A stretch of DNA of 64,000 nucleotides from Tillus elongatus (GCA_964006375.1 OZ023265.1:113291084-113355083), one strand, 5' to 3'. Shown: positions 13,726 through 26,110, counted from the stretch's first letter. Notes: generated by a model not told the origin, from the sequence alone. A program made the numbers and translations.

Positions 13726-15499
13726 GGTGTCCCACGGCCACCGTAGGCTAGAAGTATTTGGAGAACCGCAAAAGCTAGCAAATCAAAATTTGGTAGGAAG
13801 CATTTAGAGCCTACCTATTGATTCCGAGTAATTCTAAAATGGCCAAACTTTCGAAAGTTCCGGAAATTGATAACAACTTAGTTGTCTTAAATAAAATGAC
13901 CATCTTTTAATTATTTTTTTTATGATGCTATGTTAAATTTTTTATTGACGTTATGGGACATATCACTATCCTAAAACGTCAACTTTCGGAGATAAAAATT
14001 GTTTTGTGTCAAAACTGACAAAAATACTCAGTGTTAACAATAACTCTAAGAGTGGAACTAGCAAAGATAGAACAACAAAATGTTGACAGTAGGCAGTAAA
14101 AACACTTAGGTTCATTTTTGTTTAAGTAAGTTTTGAAAACTGTTTACAGGGCGGTCTCAAAAAAAAATCGAATGAGGTCAACACAAAAATGTCAAAAAGT
14201 AACTATTTTCAAATATAACACCCTTTATGTTATAAGCTTTCTAGATGCAAAATTAAACTCCGCAATGACTTGCGCTAGCATCCCCTATACTTAACTCTTC
14301 AGGTTTTTGAGTTAAGTGCAATTATTTAAATTGGTTTGGCATGATCACGAACTCCAGACCAGGAGAAGTAGCCTAAGCTAGTTTAAAGTAGAGTCGACTT
14401 TGAAAATCCAAATAATTACATTTCGAGTAGTCTGACGATCTCTGCCATATAAACACACGGTTTAAGTGCCTAAGTTCTTACAATTTAGATCAAGTGTTAT
14501 CTTTGGGGTGACATGTAGTACACAATACTGAAATTATTTTATATCCATGAAGAAACTGGTCGAATTAAAGTTCGAACTTGTCGAGTTTTCAACAAATCTC
14601 CAATTCAGGAATATTGAAAATAATTTTAAGACTTTTGTAAAAGTAATTGCGCCTCGTAATTTGTTAAAACCAATAACATCAGATAAAGCTATGGAGATAA
14701 CTGTCTTGAGATATTTTAAAACACATAAAATACATGATTTAAATGTTTTGACGGGTTAAGAATTACATCCACAAGATCCATTTCGCCAGGTGCAATACTG
14801 CAAAATGGTGCTTCCTAAAATACAATAATTTATAATATTTTCTTTTCAGAATTATTTGGACAGATAAGTCAAAATTTTTTAAAGAGGGTATTATTAACCG
14901 GCGCAACTTACACACTTGCTTGGATGAAAATGCATTTGCAATCAGGCCCTAAAATTTTCAACACAAATTAGGCTTTAAGGTGTTTGTAATTTTAATGAAC
15001 CACAGAGTCTTTTATTTCATTTATGATCAAAATTTAAACCGTGCTAGAAATATTAATATTTTAAGAGACCCAGTTCCAAATTTTCTGGAAAATATCCCTT
15101 TGGCTGACTGGGCAAATTGCTCTGTCAAGTAGATGGTGTTCCAGCCCACTGTACCGTTTCAGTCGATCACGAAATAAACAAAATGTCTCAGGGCCAATGG
15201 ATTAGGCAACTCGGTCTTTGGTTGTGGCTTTTATCTCCAAAAGGGGACGTTTTAGGTCAGTAGTATGTCTCATAAGGTCGAACTAAAATTCGACACAGAA
15301 TTACAAATAAATTGGTCATTGTTTTTAAAATAACCAAGATGTTATCAGTTGCGGATACTTCCGAAAGCTCCGATATTTTGAAATTATGTTAAATCAATAG
15401 ATATTAGGCTTAGAAGGCTCTTTGCCAAATTTTGATTTGCTAGTTTTTGCGGTTCATCAAATACTACTAACCAATGACGACTGTGGGACACGTATTGTA
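13726..15499 (+). mobile_element. Mariner-like element with ~200-bp imperfect TIRs
   Basis: The left end ACAGGGTGTCCCACGG leads into ~200 bp that recur inverted at about 15290-15499, ending GTGGGACACG (shared AACCGCAAAAGCTAGCAAATC and the flanking words, roughly 75-80% alike). The middle carries a decayed transposase. A one-ended copy of the same TIR sequence sits at 9375-9560, so this TIR is also part of the interspersed repeats. Confidence 0.7.
14840..15265 (+). pseudogene. Mariner (DUF4817-type) transposase remnant
   Basis: Translating across several stops and frame changes gives 'IIWTDKSKFF', 'INRRNLHT.LDENAFAIRP.NFQHK.GFKVFV', 'FYFIYDQNLN', 'LENIPLADWANC' and 'DGVPAHC', in the order expected between the first and second catalytic aspartates of this transposase type. 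TDKS carries the D1 position and VDGVPAH the D2 position. The third acidic motif (SPDLTPLDF) is not recognisable. A separate 70-codon frame at 14547-14759 ('MKKLVELKFELVEF...') lies inside the element and may be another decayed piece; it was not identified. Confidence 0.68.
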
Positions 15500-15678
15500 T
15501 TAGAATCATGGATGCCTAATTAGAAATCTGATCCGACAAACCCCTGCCATATTAATAACAATAATTTATTTTTTATTATTATTTTTTGCTTATTTATTGG
15601 ACAACAACAATTTTCACTGATTTATACTTAAATCTTTTAACAAAAACTATAAATCACATAAGTACATTAAGTTTATAG

Positions 15679-16463
15679 AGGGCTTTCATTAATTCCCGAA
15701 CCCCACGTGACCGCTTAAGTTAGGCAACCCGGTATACACGGTTGTACAACCTGAATTAATGAAATCCCTAAGATGCCACTGTTGTCTCACATTTCCTTTG
15801 GGGTTTTATAAAAATTATAATAAGTTGAAACAGTAAATGTCTTAAATGCATTTATTATTTAGTATTTTTAACAGCAAATCTGTTCATGTATTGTTTACTG
15901 TTATTGATTGTTAAAAAAAATTAAAACATAATAAAAATTACTTTTATTTTGTATAGATATTAAAATTTTGCAATGTACGTAAACAAATTGAGGTCCGATT
16001 ATTTAAACTTCTAATTTACGGTTTTAGGAATTGTGTATTGTGTAACATGTTTGGGCAGATTACCGACGAACAGATTTGGTAGGGCTTTGTTCCATGCGTT
16101 ATCGAGTATCGTCAACAACATAATCTTAACATACTTACACTTTTAACTTACGTAAAAACGCAATGAAAATGCTAAGTTTTGATAAAAACTGTTTATTTTT
16201 AGTGTCCAGCAGATAAAAAATTATTTGAAGAAGGTAAACACTCGTCGAACTTGGAAAATGCAAAATATACATACAAAATAACCGGTCAAAAGGGAATTGA
16301 GCGCCAATGGAATGAACTGTCAATTGTCAATTGATTTAGTAACTTTAGGGTCCCTAGTCTAGTGGTTTTTTGTTACTTCTTGACTGCCAACTCATGAAGT
16401 CATATTCCACTAAGTGAGAGACAGAATACGGTCACGTGGGGTTCGGGAATTAATGGAAGCCCT
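15679..16463. mobile_element. Non-autonomous TIR element, 785 bp
   Basis: Left end AGGGCTTTCATTAATTCCCG and following bases (15679-15713) repeat inverted at 16429-16463, with 34 of 35 positions matching by eye. The ends resemble hAT-type CAGGG termini, but no clear 8-bp target duplication was found. A partial internal copy of the end occurs at 15750-15773. No transposase. Confidence 0.7.
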
Positions 16464-17160
16464 GTACTTCTGCGTGCTTCACCTAATAATTAGTTATCAG
16501 ATTAAAGCATGCAGTACAACACATTCAGATTGAACACCGTCTTTCACTTATTACATTCTCAAGCCTCCCACCATCTACTACCCACATACTCCCACCACTA
16601 TTCCAGTGTGATAAAATGAGCTGTAGGCGTCAACAATAATCGATCAAAGCAATATGTCCCTCCGACATCTATCTATACCTATACTTATCTTCCACTTAAT
16701 CTACACCAAACTCAAGTAGGTTTGGCATCAAATATTAAAATGTTATATTGATCTTAATTATTCACAGTCTAAAGCAGCTACTCTCGCTTATACACAGACT
16801 GATGCTTATACACAGCTACCCGCTACTGCCGGCGCTCTCACACGCAACCAACAGTCACATACATATACTCACACATACACATATTACACATACTCACACG
16901 CTCACGCTACGCACACGCACGCAGACACTCACGCACACTTCCATATACGCCACTCTTCCATATCTATTAATTCGTATGTACAGTGTGATGATAAAGTTTG
17001 GAACATAATTCATAGATGCGTCATTTAATTTTTTTCAGTAAAAGCTCTGACAGATTAATTATCTCCGTAAAAGGTTATCTCGACAAGGTCGACCTCTAGT
17101 AAGTGAAGATTGGATATATTGCTTGAATCTGAAGAGAATCATCATCATGCTACAAGGCAA
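16464..17160. other. No gene; degenerate CA-rich stretch
   Basis: 16840-16950 is a degenerate ACACAC/CATACTCACA tract, which gives an artefactual His/Thr-rich frame. The rest is AT-rich without signature. Confidence 0.6.
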
Positions 17161-17189
17161 CTAGCCCTAAATAACAACGTGGACCAACC

Positions 17190-17930
17190 TTTAGGGGTAA
17201 ATTAATTAAAGAAGAGGGGTGTCATCCTTACGAAGTGCATTTCATACAGAGGTCAAACGATGATAATTTAGACCGCCGTTTACAGTCTTGTGAACAATTA
17301 ATATTACGCTACGATGAAGATTTCTTAATAATATTCTCTTTTCTGATGGAGCCACTTTTCGCCTGAATGGGACAGTAAATTGTCACAACTCAATATATTG
17401 GTCACGGGACAATCCCCATTGGACTCAAGACTCTGATAGTCAACGTCATGGCAAAATGAATGTATGGATGTAAATACTTGGACGGCGTTTTGTCGAAATC
17501 TTACAGCAGCACGTTACCTATATTTCTTATCAGTAATTTTTCAAATCATTGCGAGGCAATGTGCCCCATCTAGATATTTGGTTTCAGCAAGACGGGACGC
17601 CCCCCCACTTTGGTGTAGACGTCAATCGATATCTAGATGTCACATTTCCTGAAAGATTGATAGGGCGTTGAGGAGCAATTAAGTGGCAACCGCGTTTCCC
17701 ATACTTGTCTCCCTTAAATATTTTTTTCTGTGGGGTTATTTGAAATCGAAAGTTTATTTCAATACACCAAATTATTTAGAATTGTTACAGCAAAACATTC
17801 GCGTTGAAGATGAGCAAAATATTCCTGACATTTTTTAGCGCACTAGTATCAGTCAGTTCCAAATGGTAGGTGGCGAACAATTTGAACATTTGCGCAAAAT
17901 TTTGTTTGTTTTCCTTAGTACAATAATTTT
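17190..17930 (+). pseudogene. Mariner (DUF4817-type) transposase remnant
   Basis: Reads through stops as 'FRLNGTVN.HNSIYWSRDNPHW', a long middle segment, then 'IWFQQDGTPPHFGVDV' (second catalytic Asp, at about 17565-17620) and 'WQPRFPYLSPLNIFFCG' (third motif). In the third motif the expected acidic residue is Asn (LSPLN), so catalysis would be lost even without the stops. A close relative is at 61626-62690. No TIRs were located. Confidence 0.78.
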
Positions 17931-18129
17931 GTCTATTGAACTTACGTTTATATGTTTAAAGTAAATAATGCTATTTACTCAAAAAATTGTTATGTTAGTT
18001 ACCATTTACTTTTCATTATCATTTAAGTACTAAACAAGCCTATATAAAAAGAAATAACACTACAAATTCAATCATAGCTTCCGCATAGATGTTACAATCT
18101 ACTCTCCCCACTCTCCACATTCTAATGAA

Positions 18130-18440
18130 ATGAATTTAGGGTCCATAACTTGACCACACAAAAAATATACGTATTCCTGTATCCATAAACTTCTAAAACG
18201 TAATATCACCCCTCATTTATCTCCTAGCCCATAAAGCGATCTCGCCCAAAAACAATTCAAAGCGTTCCTGTTTTGGGTGCTAACCGGGTACCAAATTTGA
18301 AATCGATATCTTAATTTGTTCGCAAGTTGTAGCGCTTACCAACAGACGTACAGGTCGACAGACTCACCGACAGACAAACCGACAAACAGATAAATGTTTG
18401 TTCCAGAATCAAGTTTTCTATATGTTTTGAGACTTTTTAC
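18130..18440 (-). repeat. GACA/GGTC-rich interspersed repeat, inverted copy
   Basis: Ends with AGAATCAAGTTTTCTATATG and TTTTGAGACTTTTTACGCC, and contains ACAGACTCACCGACAGAC clusters. Same family as 9630-9860. Confidence 0.75.
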
Positions 18441-18462
18441 GCCGTTTTAGTACAAAAAAGTC

Positions 18463-18769
18463 TGGACGCACCAAGTGCGTTATGGAAGTGAATTTCCATA
18501 AATATGTTTTTAATAGCAAATATGTTTCTCTAATGCAAGCAAGCATTAATCTGATTGCCTGCATAGCCTATATAGTAGAAACAATGTACCATATTTAACA
18601 AGAATAACTTAATGTTTAAAAATGTAAAAAAGTTTTACAAAAATAAACTAAAATGTTCCCGAGAAAACTGGTTTCCTAGCCAACAAACCTGAGGTTAATA
18701 GCAAATTGAGTTATTGAAATTTGAAGCATTTAATGAAAAATCTCCACTAAAACGCACTTACTGCGGCCC
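18463..18769. mobile_element. MITE-like element, GGACGCA...TGCGTCC-type TIRs
   Basis: Left CTGGACGCACCAAGTGCG, right CGCACTTACTGCGGCCCG, ~307 bp. The interior matches the elements at 20930-21222 and 24566-24892. No coding capacity. Confidence 0.65.
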
Positions 18770-19463
18770 GTTTTTTTTTTCTTGCATGCATCATATTTCG
18801 AATGCAAAAATGCAATGATATAAGGGTGTTCGAAAAAAAAATTGTAGATATCACCAACGACTTATGGGATATCTGTGATTGTCAAAATAATTTTATAAGA
18901 TCCAGCTTAAGACACCGTATAATTAACGTATACAATTTTTTCTCGTATCTTGTATAAGAACAATTGTATTGAGCTTTAACGTAAAAATGCATCACCCTAC
19001 AATAGCCCAATTAAAATTTATATATTTATATATCCGTCCGGAAAAGGGTTGGTGCCAAATAAGAGCAGAAAATAATATATTACCGTATGAAAAAAAGTTG
19101 GTTACCATGGCAGCAAAATTACTGGCTTCAGACAAAGCTCAAAGTTACCACGTGTAAAAAATATATTAAAACGTTTTTGTCTAAAACATTTTTGTTTATA
19201 TAAGGTCTTTCAAAAAAGTTATAACTATAATTCCATACAAATTAGGCACCCTGCACATAATGTCTTTCATTAAAAAAAAAGACATATTTTATGAAAATTC
19301 GCTTCTTGGTGCGTCTGGGCTTTTAGTGAATTTTCTTTAAAAAAATTAACCAAAAATTTTTGTTAGGAAAATTCACTAATGAAGAGATCCCGACTTTTGA
19401 ATTTTGAAAAAGCTTCCTCAAATGAGCGTTAATTAGGTCAGTTTTAATTTTTTAATTTTAAAT

Positions 19464-19465
<2 letters not shown>
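18770..19465. repeat. Interspersed repeat, no gene
   Basis: AT-rich, with local similarity to 10700-11010 ('GACACC.TATAATTAACGTA.ACAATTTTT') and, at its end, an inverted relative of the flank found after the TA tract at 8109. The 63-codon frame at 18969-19157 falls in this repeat and is not considered a gene. Confidence 0.55.

Positions 19466-19466
<1 letters not shown>

Positions 19467-19516
<50 letters not shown>
19467..19516. repeat. (TA)n microsatellite
   Basis: About 50 bp of TA. Confidence 0.95.
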
Positions 19517-19523
<7 letters not shown>

Positions 19524-19689
19524 CAAACCGATAACTCAAAAAATAAGGGGCACTTTTTGATTAAATGTGGTTAGCGTCTTCCTTTTGCAAATGACTTGGG
19601 TAAGTTCGTTAATCAGGAAAATCAGTCCCGGTTTTCCCGGAAAATTTTTTGTTTTCTTGGTACGCGGGTTAACGTCATCATAGGTAAAT

Positions 19690-20929
19690 AACGTGCGAAA
19701 ATTTAGCTCTCTACGTTGAAGGACAAGATTTATAGGCATTTAAAAAAATAAATTGGGTTTCTCAAAACGTCAAAGTCGCGATTTAAAATGTCAAAATTGG
19801 CAACATTTAGGCAAAGAACTTGGAATTAATACGGGCTATGGAAAAAAAAATGTCTCAAGAAGAATGTTTTACGAACCCTCAAGTTTTAGCTTCAGCCGTC
19901 AATGTCCTTCATTTTTCTTAAGTATTTCCAGAAAATTCATTTCAAATAGACCCTTTCTCTGATGCTTTGGCAGTAGTCTTAGCTATAGAGTTCATTGTTT
20001 AACGGTATATAATTTTCGTGAATTTTTGTAAAAAATCAGTAAAGCTCAATATATACGTTATTATACAAGGTACGAAACAAATTGTATATGTGACTTGAGC
20101 TACATATTAAAACAATATTTCTACAATCACAAGCTGACCCATAAATCGTTGGTGATACAAATTTTCTGTTTTTTTTTAATCGAACGCCTTATGTTATTGC
20201 ATTTTTGTCCATTTAAAATTAAATGGAAATATAAGGCACGTTTGTAGGACAAGAAATTTGGGACGCAGCAAGTGCGTTTTGGTAGAGAATTTTCATTAAA
20301 TGCTTCAAATTTGAATCAAAATCAGTTTATATCATTATACATAAGCTACTCACCAAAGTTTAGCTCTGTAGATGAAAAGACAAAAAAGTTATAGGCATTT
20401 AAATAAAAATTTATTGGGATTTTCCTCAAAATGTCAAAGTTGCGATTTAAAACGTCAAAAATTGGCAACATTTAGGCAAAGAACTTGAATCTAGTACGGG
20501 CTAATGTAAGAAAATGTCTCAAGAAGAATGTTTTACAAACCCTGAAGTCTTAGTTTCAACCGTCATTGGCCTTCATTTTACTAAAATGTTTTCAGAAAAT
20601 TCATTTAAAATAGACCCTTTCTCTGATGCTTGGCAGTAATCTTAGCTATAGAGTTTATCATTTAATGTTATATAATTTTTGTCGAATTTTCGTAAAAAAT
20701 CAATAAAGCTCAATATATCCGTTATTATACAAGATATGAAAAAAAAATTTATATATTAATTATAGGGTGTCTTGAGCTACATCTTAAAAAAATATTTCTA
20801 CAATCATAGGGTGGCCCATAAGTCGTTGGTGATACAAATTTTCTTATTTTTTTAATCAAACACACCTTATTTTATTGCATTTTTGGATTTTCCATCGAAA
20901 TATAAAGCATCTTTGTAAGAAAAGAAATT
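19690..20929 (+). repeat. Direct duplication, ~656-bp offset
   Basis: The unit carrying GGCAACATTTAGGCAAAGAA occurs at about 19798 and about 20463. Both are followed by 'ACGGGCTA', 'ATGTCTCAAGAAGAATGTTTTAC', 'TAGACCCTTTCTCTGATGCTT' and 'GGACGCAGCAAGTGCG'-like words in the same order. No coding frame is conserved between the copies. Confidence 0.8.
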
Positions 20930-21222
20930 CTGGATGCAGCAAGTGCGTTATGGTAGCGAATTTTGATCAAATGCTTCATATTTTAATAGCTCAATTTGCT
21001 ATTAGCCTATAAGGTTGACCAAGAAACGAGTTTTTGTGGAAACACTTTAAGTTTACTTTTGGAAATTTTTGTACATTTTCACACAGTAAAGTTATTTTTA
21101 TGAAACATGACACATTGTTTTTACTATAGAGGTTATACTGGTAACCAAACTTAATGCCTGACATATTTGCAATAAAAACATATTTAGGAAAATTCACTAC
21201 CATAACGCACTTGCTGCGTCCC
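20930..21222. mobile_element. MITE-like element, same family as 18463
   Basis: Left CTGGATGCAGCAAGTGCG, right CGCACTTGCTGCGTCCCG, 293 bp. A partial repeat of its interior follows at 21223-21440, ending in another CGCACTTGCT. Confidence 0.72.
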
Positions 21223-21751
21223 GAGTTTCTTTTTCGGAAACACTAAGTTTGCTTTCGGAAATTTTTGTACACTTTCAAACAATAAAGTTATTTTGTTTAA
21301 AAATTGCACATTGTTTCTACTATATAGGTTATACTGGTAACAAAATTTTATGCCTGCTTTTTTTTAAAAAAACACACATATTTGGCATTAAAAACAATTT
21401 TATGAAAATTCATTACCATAACGCACTTGCTCAGTCCAGACTTGTTTATGTATCGAATCTGGAACACAATTGTATAGTTGAAACGAGAGAAACAGCGGGG
21501 TTGCTGATCCCGTGTTAATACTTATGATTTGCACCAAGTTCTAGATCTAGATACAAGTTGATACTGTGTGACCAAATATAATGATCTTCTTATTCTTTAT
21601 GACAAATAGTATACAATTTTATTGATTATCAGCTCAGTTATTTTTAATTGAATAATAATTGCAAAAGAGAAAACAACTTTGCCATTATTTAAAAAATGCC
21701 TAACCACGAATTACATATTAATTAACAAATCAAAATTATTTTGTGTTTTAG

Positions 21752-22126
21752 ATCCTGGTGGTACACGTTCTGCCTAAAATGCCGCTCCGAAGAGTCACAT
21801 CCATCGTGGCAACCAGTTCTGTGGCACAAGATATGTCCATATCCATTCTGCCCGACGTACAGACAATTCTCTAGGATAGTCTCTGTAATATTAATAGGTT
21901 CATTATCATGGTGTGTACTATACGCAATAGTTGGCGACACCGCAGCTCCCAAAGGAAAGCTTTTCCAACTCCTACTACTTAGCATATGCGCTTACCTGGG
22001 TGGCTGGTTGATCAGTCTCACCACACTACCTGCGTTAATAGGCATGCTCTTCACGGGAATGCTTCTACAGAATCTGAATGTGGTCAATATAGATGGGGAT
22101 TTTGCAGATATCACTAAAGAGTTCAG
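21752..22126 (+). CDS. NHA-type Na+/H+ antiporter, internal coding exon
   Basis: The gene encodes a monovalent cation/proton antiporter of the NHA/SLC9B (CPA2) family, a polytopic membrane protein. This exon is bounded by a T-rich acceptor (TTTTGTGTTTTAG, AG at 21750-21751) and a donor CAG|GTAACC at 22127. It encodes about 125 residues: a Cys/Trp-rich cytosolic stretch ('WHKICPYPFCP'), a first membrane segment ('IVSVILIGSLSWCVLYAIVGD'), a second ('LLLLSICAYLGGWLISLTTLPALIGMLFTGMLLQNL') and 'ITKEFR'. The first base completes an upstream codon, and the exon ends after two bases of an AGG codon. The ATG at 21741 precedes the splice acceptor and is intronic, so at least one 5' coding exon is missing. 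Confidence 0.9.
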
Positions 22127-22449
22127 GTAACCTTTATTTAAAATATTTTTTCTCAAGGTAACTATTACTATCATTATTTGTAATTTGTGAAATATGGTAC
22201 CCTTTATACCCACTGTCACCTATATTCAATATATTCACGTACGAAAAGCGTATCTCCTTCATACTCCAGAATATTTCTATGGTTAGCGAAATTTACTTAA
22301 AGAAAATGTTTTTGCGAAGATCACGACTTTAGGATTTTCAATTTTTTAGGGAATTTTTATCGATGGTGAGACTTTGCAAACATTTTTTCAAATGAGCGCG
22401 TACTACGACCCCTAGAACCCATATCGGGGGTCAGTTTCAATTTTTATAT

Positions 22450-22451
<2 letters not shown>
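22127..22451 (-). repeat. Intron 1 start with inverted interspersed repeat
   Basis: From about 22300 it matches, inverted, the flank after 8109 (CCTAGAACCCATATCGGGGG against CCCGGATATGGGTTCTAGGG). Ends at a TA tract. Confidence 0.7.

Positions 22452-22531
<80 letters not shown>
22452..22531. repeat. (TA)n microsatellite
   Basis: About 80 bp of TA followed by TTATTATTATT. Confidence 0.96.
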
Positions 22532-22535
<4 letters not shown>

Positions 22536-22870
22536 ATTATTTATTATTATTTATTTTCCTGTGATAAATTTTACAAGGTACAATACAAATAAGCTTAGGC
22601 TTGTGGCTGTATTAAATGTACAATTTTAAAGCATAGTATCTAAAATAATGCTTTGATCGAAAATAGTGTTTAAAAACTGTCAGATTTGACAGAATAATTC
22701 CAATTTATTCTGACTTCTCACCAGTATAGTTTTCTCAGTGGCTAACACGTCCAGTTACTATTATCAGCTTTCTTGTTCAGCAATTTCCATATTATCTTGT
22801 TAATGAAAACAGTGTAAGTTTGAAATTTTCTTTTCACTAAAATTTTGAAGCTTCTCTATTTGACAGATGT

Positions 22871-22874
<4 letters not shown>
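22532..22874. other. Intron 1, nothing recognised
   Basis: AT-rich intronic sequence without gene or clear repeat ends. Confidence 0.5.
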
Positions 22875-22955
<81 letters not shown>

Positions 22956-22956
22956 A
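22875..22956. repeat. (TA)n-(TG)n microsatellite
   Basis: TA to 22932, then about 24 bp of GT. Confidence 0.96.
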
Positions 22957-23861
22957 TCTATATATGTCCGTCTGATAACTCAAAAAATAATTAACCTATT
23001 TCAATTAAACTTGTCAAGTGCCTTTCTTTTATTAATGGCTTGGATGAGTTCGTTAGCCAGGAAAATCGGACGAGGTTTTCCGGGAAAATTTTGAGTTTTC
23101 TATAAAAAAAAAATTCTCCTAAAATAACAAAGCTGCTCTAATGAAATTAACTATAATTGCCTTGAGAGAGACCTTACTACGTTCCAAAATTCAACTTTCC
23201 AAATTTATAGAAAATTTAGTTATCAAATTTTAAATTTTATTTTGAAAATTTTTTACAAAGTTATTTTAACGAAATTTGGCGGATATTTTGCCCTAGGAAA
23301 GGCCTTACTACATGCCAAAATTGAACTTTCTAAGTTTATAGAAAATTGAGTTATTCAAATTTGAAGCATTTAATAAAAATTCACTACCATAACGCACTTG
23401 CTGCGACCCGAGATTTTTTCATTTTCGGAAAAAAAGTCTTTTTATTGGAACGGCTTAAAACTTTAAGGAAGCTCCACGAAAAATAAATTAGGAGAAAAAT
23501 AACTTTCTTAAAAATCACCTCTTTCGGTTGGACTTCATTATTCAATTACTTACCAAGTTGTCCTTAGAAAAAATGTGACAGTTATTGTAGCTGTAAATTG
23601 CAAACATTGTTTGTTGTCAGTTATCTGCAGTTTGTACTATTTTATAGAGCTGCAAATCAGAAAATTATGAACCATTACAATCTAATAATGATTATTATTG
23701 TGCAGAATCCAACGAAAGGCTACTAGAATTTGAAATATTAATGACGATGGGCTACGATGACAGGATACGTAGTTATAAAGAAGAATGGATGAATTTTTAT
23801 GAAGTATAGGTATTCTATCAGCCACAAATTAGTGAAGGGTGTGTTTCCAAGTTATTAGAAA
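22957..23861. repeat. Intron 1 interspersed repeats
   Basis: Contains AAAATTCACTACCATAACGC / ACTTGCTGCGACCCG at 23378-23412, the right end of the GGACGCAGC MITE family, and duplicated 'TTACTAC.T.CCAAAATT.AACTTTC' segments at 23180-23340. No gene. Confidence 0.6.
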
Positions 23862-24204
23862 AACTAACAATAAGTACACTGGCAGAACCCAAATTACCAC
23901 AACACATTTTTAAAAACCTGACGATTAGCACTAACCAAGTTCGCGTCATCAGAAGATGAACAATCCTAAGTATGTTAAATCTACAGTTCTGCTTATATTC
24001 TTGCGCAGGTAGTCGGTCCTTAACGATAAAGGGTGGTACAACAACACAACAATTAACATGTTTCGTTTGTCTAAATTATTTTATCTATCAGACGTGCTCC
24101 TGCCGGTCTTTCTTGTGAAGTGATCTATCAACCGACTCACCATAAGCGGCGGTGCCTCACCATAAGTTCATACACTTTTTATTATTCCTATAGTTAGCAA
24201 TATG

Positions 24205-24294
<90 letters not shown>

Positions 24295-24540
24295 TTTCAA
24301 TGTAATGGTTGTCTAACGTTTTTAAGCAATTTTAGATAATCCTTATCTACGTGGTGATTGTTATCCAAAATATGCCAGACAACGGAAGATTTATCTGTAG
24401 TACCGTCTGTTAATTGTGCTAAATGTTCATTAAGTCTAATTTCAATAGATATTTTTGTTTGTCCGATGTATTAAGATCACGGTCTTCACAACTTATTTCA
24501 CAAATTCTCGACATTTTAGCGGTACTGTCCTTTTCTTTTG
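23862..24540 (-). mobile_element. Penelope-like element fragment, minus strand
   Basis: Inverted counterpart of 25430-26110. On the minus strand it encodes a decayed GIY-YIG segment (24530-24293: 'TDKSSV..HILDNNHHVDKDYLKLLKNVRQP'), then a (TA)n tract, then a 3' region reaching the terminal CATCTTCTGATGACGC-type motif around 23965-23925. Confidence 0.78.
24205..24292. repeat. (TA)n microsatellite
   Basis: About 88 bp of TA directly after the end of the Penelope reading frame. Confidence 0.96.
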
Positions 24541-24565
24541 GGTTACCTTCCAAGTTTTTTAAAGG

Positions 24566-24892
24566 CTGGACGCAACAAGTGCATTAGGGCAGTGAATTTT
24601 CATTTAAATGTTTAAATAGCAAATATATGTTTTTTAAAGAAAGCAAGCATCAAGTTCGGTTACTAGTATGACCTATATAATAGAAACAATGTACCATATA
24701 TCATCAAAATAACTATATTGTTTAAAAATGTATAAAAATGTTTCGAAAATAAAATTAAAATGTTCCCAAAAAAAAACTAGTTTCCTGGCCAGCGAACCTT
24801 ATAGGTTAATAGCAAATTAAGCTATTAAAATTTTAAGCATTTAATAAAAAATTGCTACCATAACACACTTGCTGCGTCCAGAATTTCTTTTC
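24566..24892. mobile_element. MITE, 327 bp, GGACGCA TIRs
   Basis: Left CTGGACGCAACAAGTGC, right GCACTTGCTGCGTCCAG with an intervening A/G variation. It lies between the two head-to-head Penelope fragments. Same family as 18463-18769 and 20930-21222. Confidence 0.78.
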
Positions 24893-25692
24893 TTACAAAC
24901 ATGCATTATAATAACGTGGTCGAAATTCGATACATTTAAGGTCAGCTCATAACTGGGACGAACCGGGGAAATCTGACTACCTAATTAAAACAAAACATCG
25001 TGAAACACCTTGCATTTGTGTTTCAGGGCTCCTGAATAGCGTTCATTTGTAGAAATTTTTTCAAAATTCAAAAGTCGCCATTTCCTCATTAGTGATTTGT
25101 TTAAAAGAAAATTCACTAAATGTATTTTTTGTCGAAAATGCTGGTTGCAAATTAGCAATGTATCCGATATATTCCAATTCTTTGGTATCTACCTATAAAG
25201 GAAAATTAATTAGCCTGTTTACTAAAAAATTCAGTCTGGCCATTTTTTGTGCGTACGTACAAAGAATATATTAGCACAATCAACGACTTTTAGAAGATGG
25301 AAAGCCGAAAGAAACTTTGTTTACTATTTGAACCACGAATCGCGATGGGTCTAGATAGTATTTTTTTTAATTCCAATTTGCAACTAACATTTTCGACAAA
25401 AAAGAATTGAAAAAACTGATTATGCAACCCAAAACCAAGGAAAGTACCGCTAAAATGTCGTGAATTTATGGGAGAAGTTGTGAAGACTGTGATCTTAGAT
25501 ACGCCAGACAAACAAAAAGATCTATTGAAATTACATTTCATGAAAACTTTACACAATTGAGATACGGTACTGTAGATAAATCTTCCATGGACCGGCATAG
25601 GCGTATTTGGGATAATAATCACCACGTAGATAAGGATAATCTAAAATTGATTAAAAATGTTAGACAACCAGGACAGCTAAGCGCTTTCGAAA

Positions 25693-25693
<1 letters not shown>

Positions 25694-25772
<79 letters not shown>
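25694..25772. repeat. (TA)n microsatellite
   Basis: About 79 bp of TA at the same place in the Penelope fragment as the tract at 24205. Confidence 0.96.
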
Positions 25773-25776
<4 letters not shown>

Positions 25777-26024
25777 AAATATAGTAATAATAAAAAGTGT
25801 ATGAGCTTCGCACCGCCGCCTATGGTAAGTCGGTTGATAGATCACTTCACAAGAAAGACCGGCAGAAGCACGTCCGATAGATAATAGAATAATTTAGATA
25901 TTTCCGCCAAACGAAATATGTAAATTTTTGTATTGTTGGACCACCCGCTATCGATATCGTCCGATTACCTGCGCAAGAATATAAGCAGAGCTGTAGATGT
26001 AACATATTTAGAATTGTTCATCAT

Positions 26025-26051
26025 CTGATGACTGTGAAACGATCGTCAGGT
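26025..26051 (+). ncRNA. Hammerhead-like core, minimal, Penelope 3' end
   Basis: CTGATGA, then CTGT, then GAAACGATCGTCAGG. The two hammerhead core boxes are intact, but stem II is almost absent in this copy. Related copies (reverse of 52140-52210; 29422-29460; 34998-35040) have a 6-7 bp stem between the boxes. Confidence 0.4.
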
Positions 26052-26110
26052 TTTTAAAAATGTTTTTTGGTGATTTTGGTTCTTCAAGTGTACTTATCAG
26101 TGCTGATCAC

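Larger units (their letters stand above)
25430..26110 (+). mobile_element. Penelope-like element fragment, plus strand
   Basis: 25480-25690 encodes 'CDLRYARQTKRSIEI', 'DKSSMDRHRRIWDNNHHVDKDNLKLIKNVRQPGQL.AFES', the C-terminal half of a Penelope GIY-YIG endonuclease. It is followed by (TA)n, then a 3' region ending with CTGATGACTGTGAAAC (26025-26040). It pairs head-to-head with 23862-24540, giving inverted repeats of about 400-600 bp within NHA intron 1. Confidence 0.8.

Noticed and set aside
16748..17008. His/Thr-rich 86-codon frame
   Set aside because: Arises from a degenerate CA repeat.
21741..21751. ATG at 21741 as the start of the NHA protein
   Set aside because: It lies upstream of a good splice acceptor, in the polypyrimidine/AG region; the exon more likely begins at 21752 and the true start is in an unseen upstream exon.
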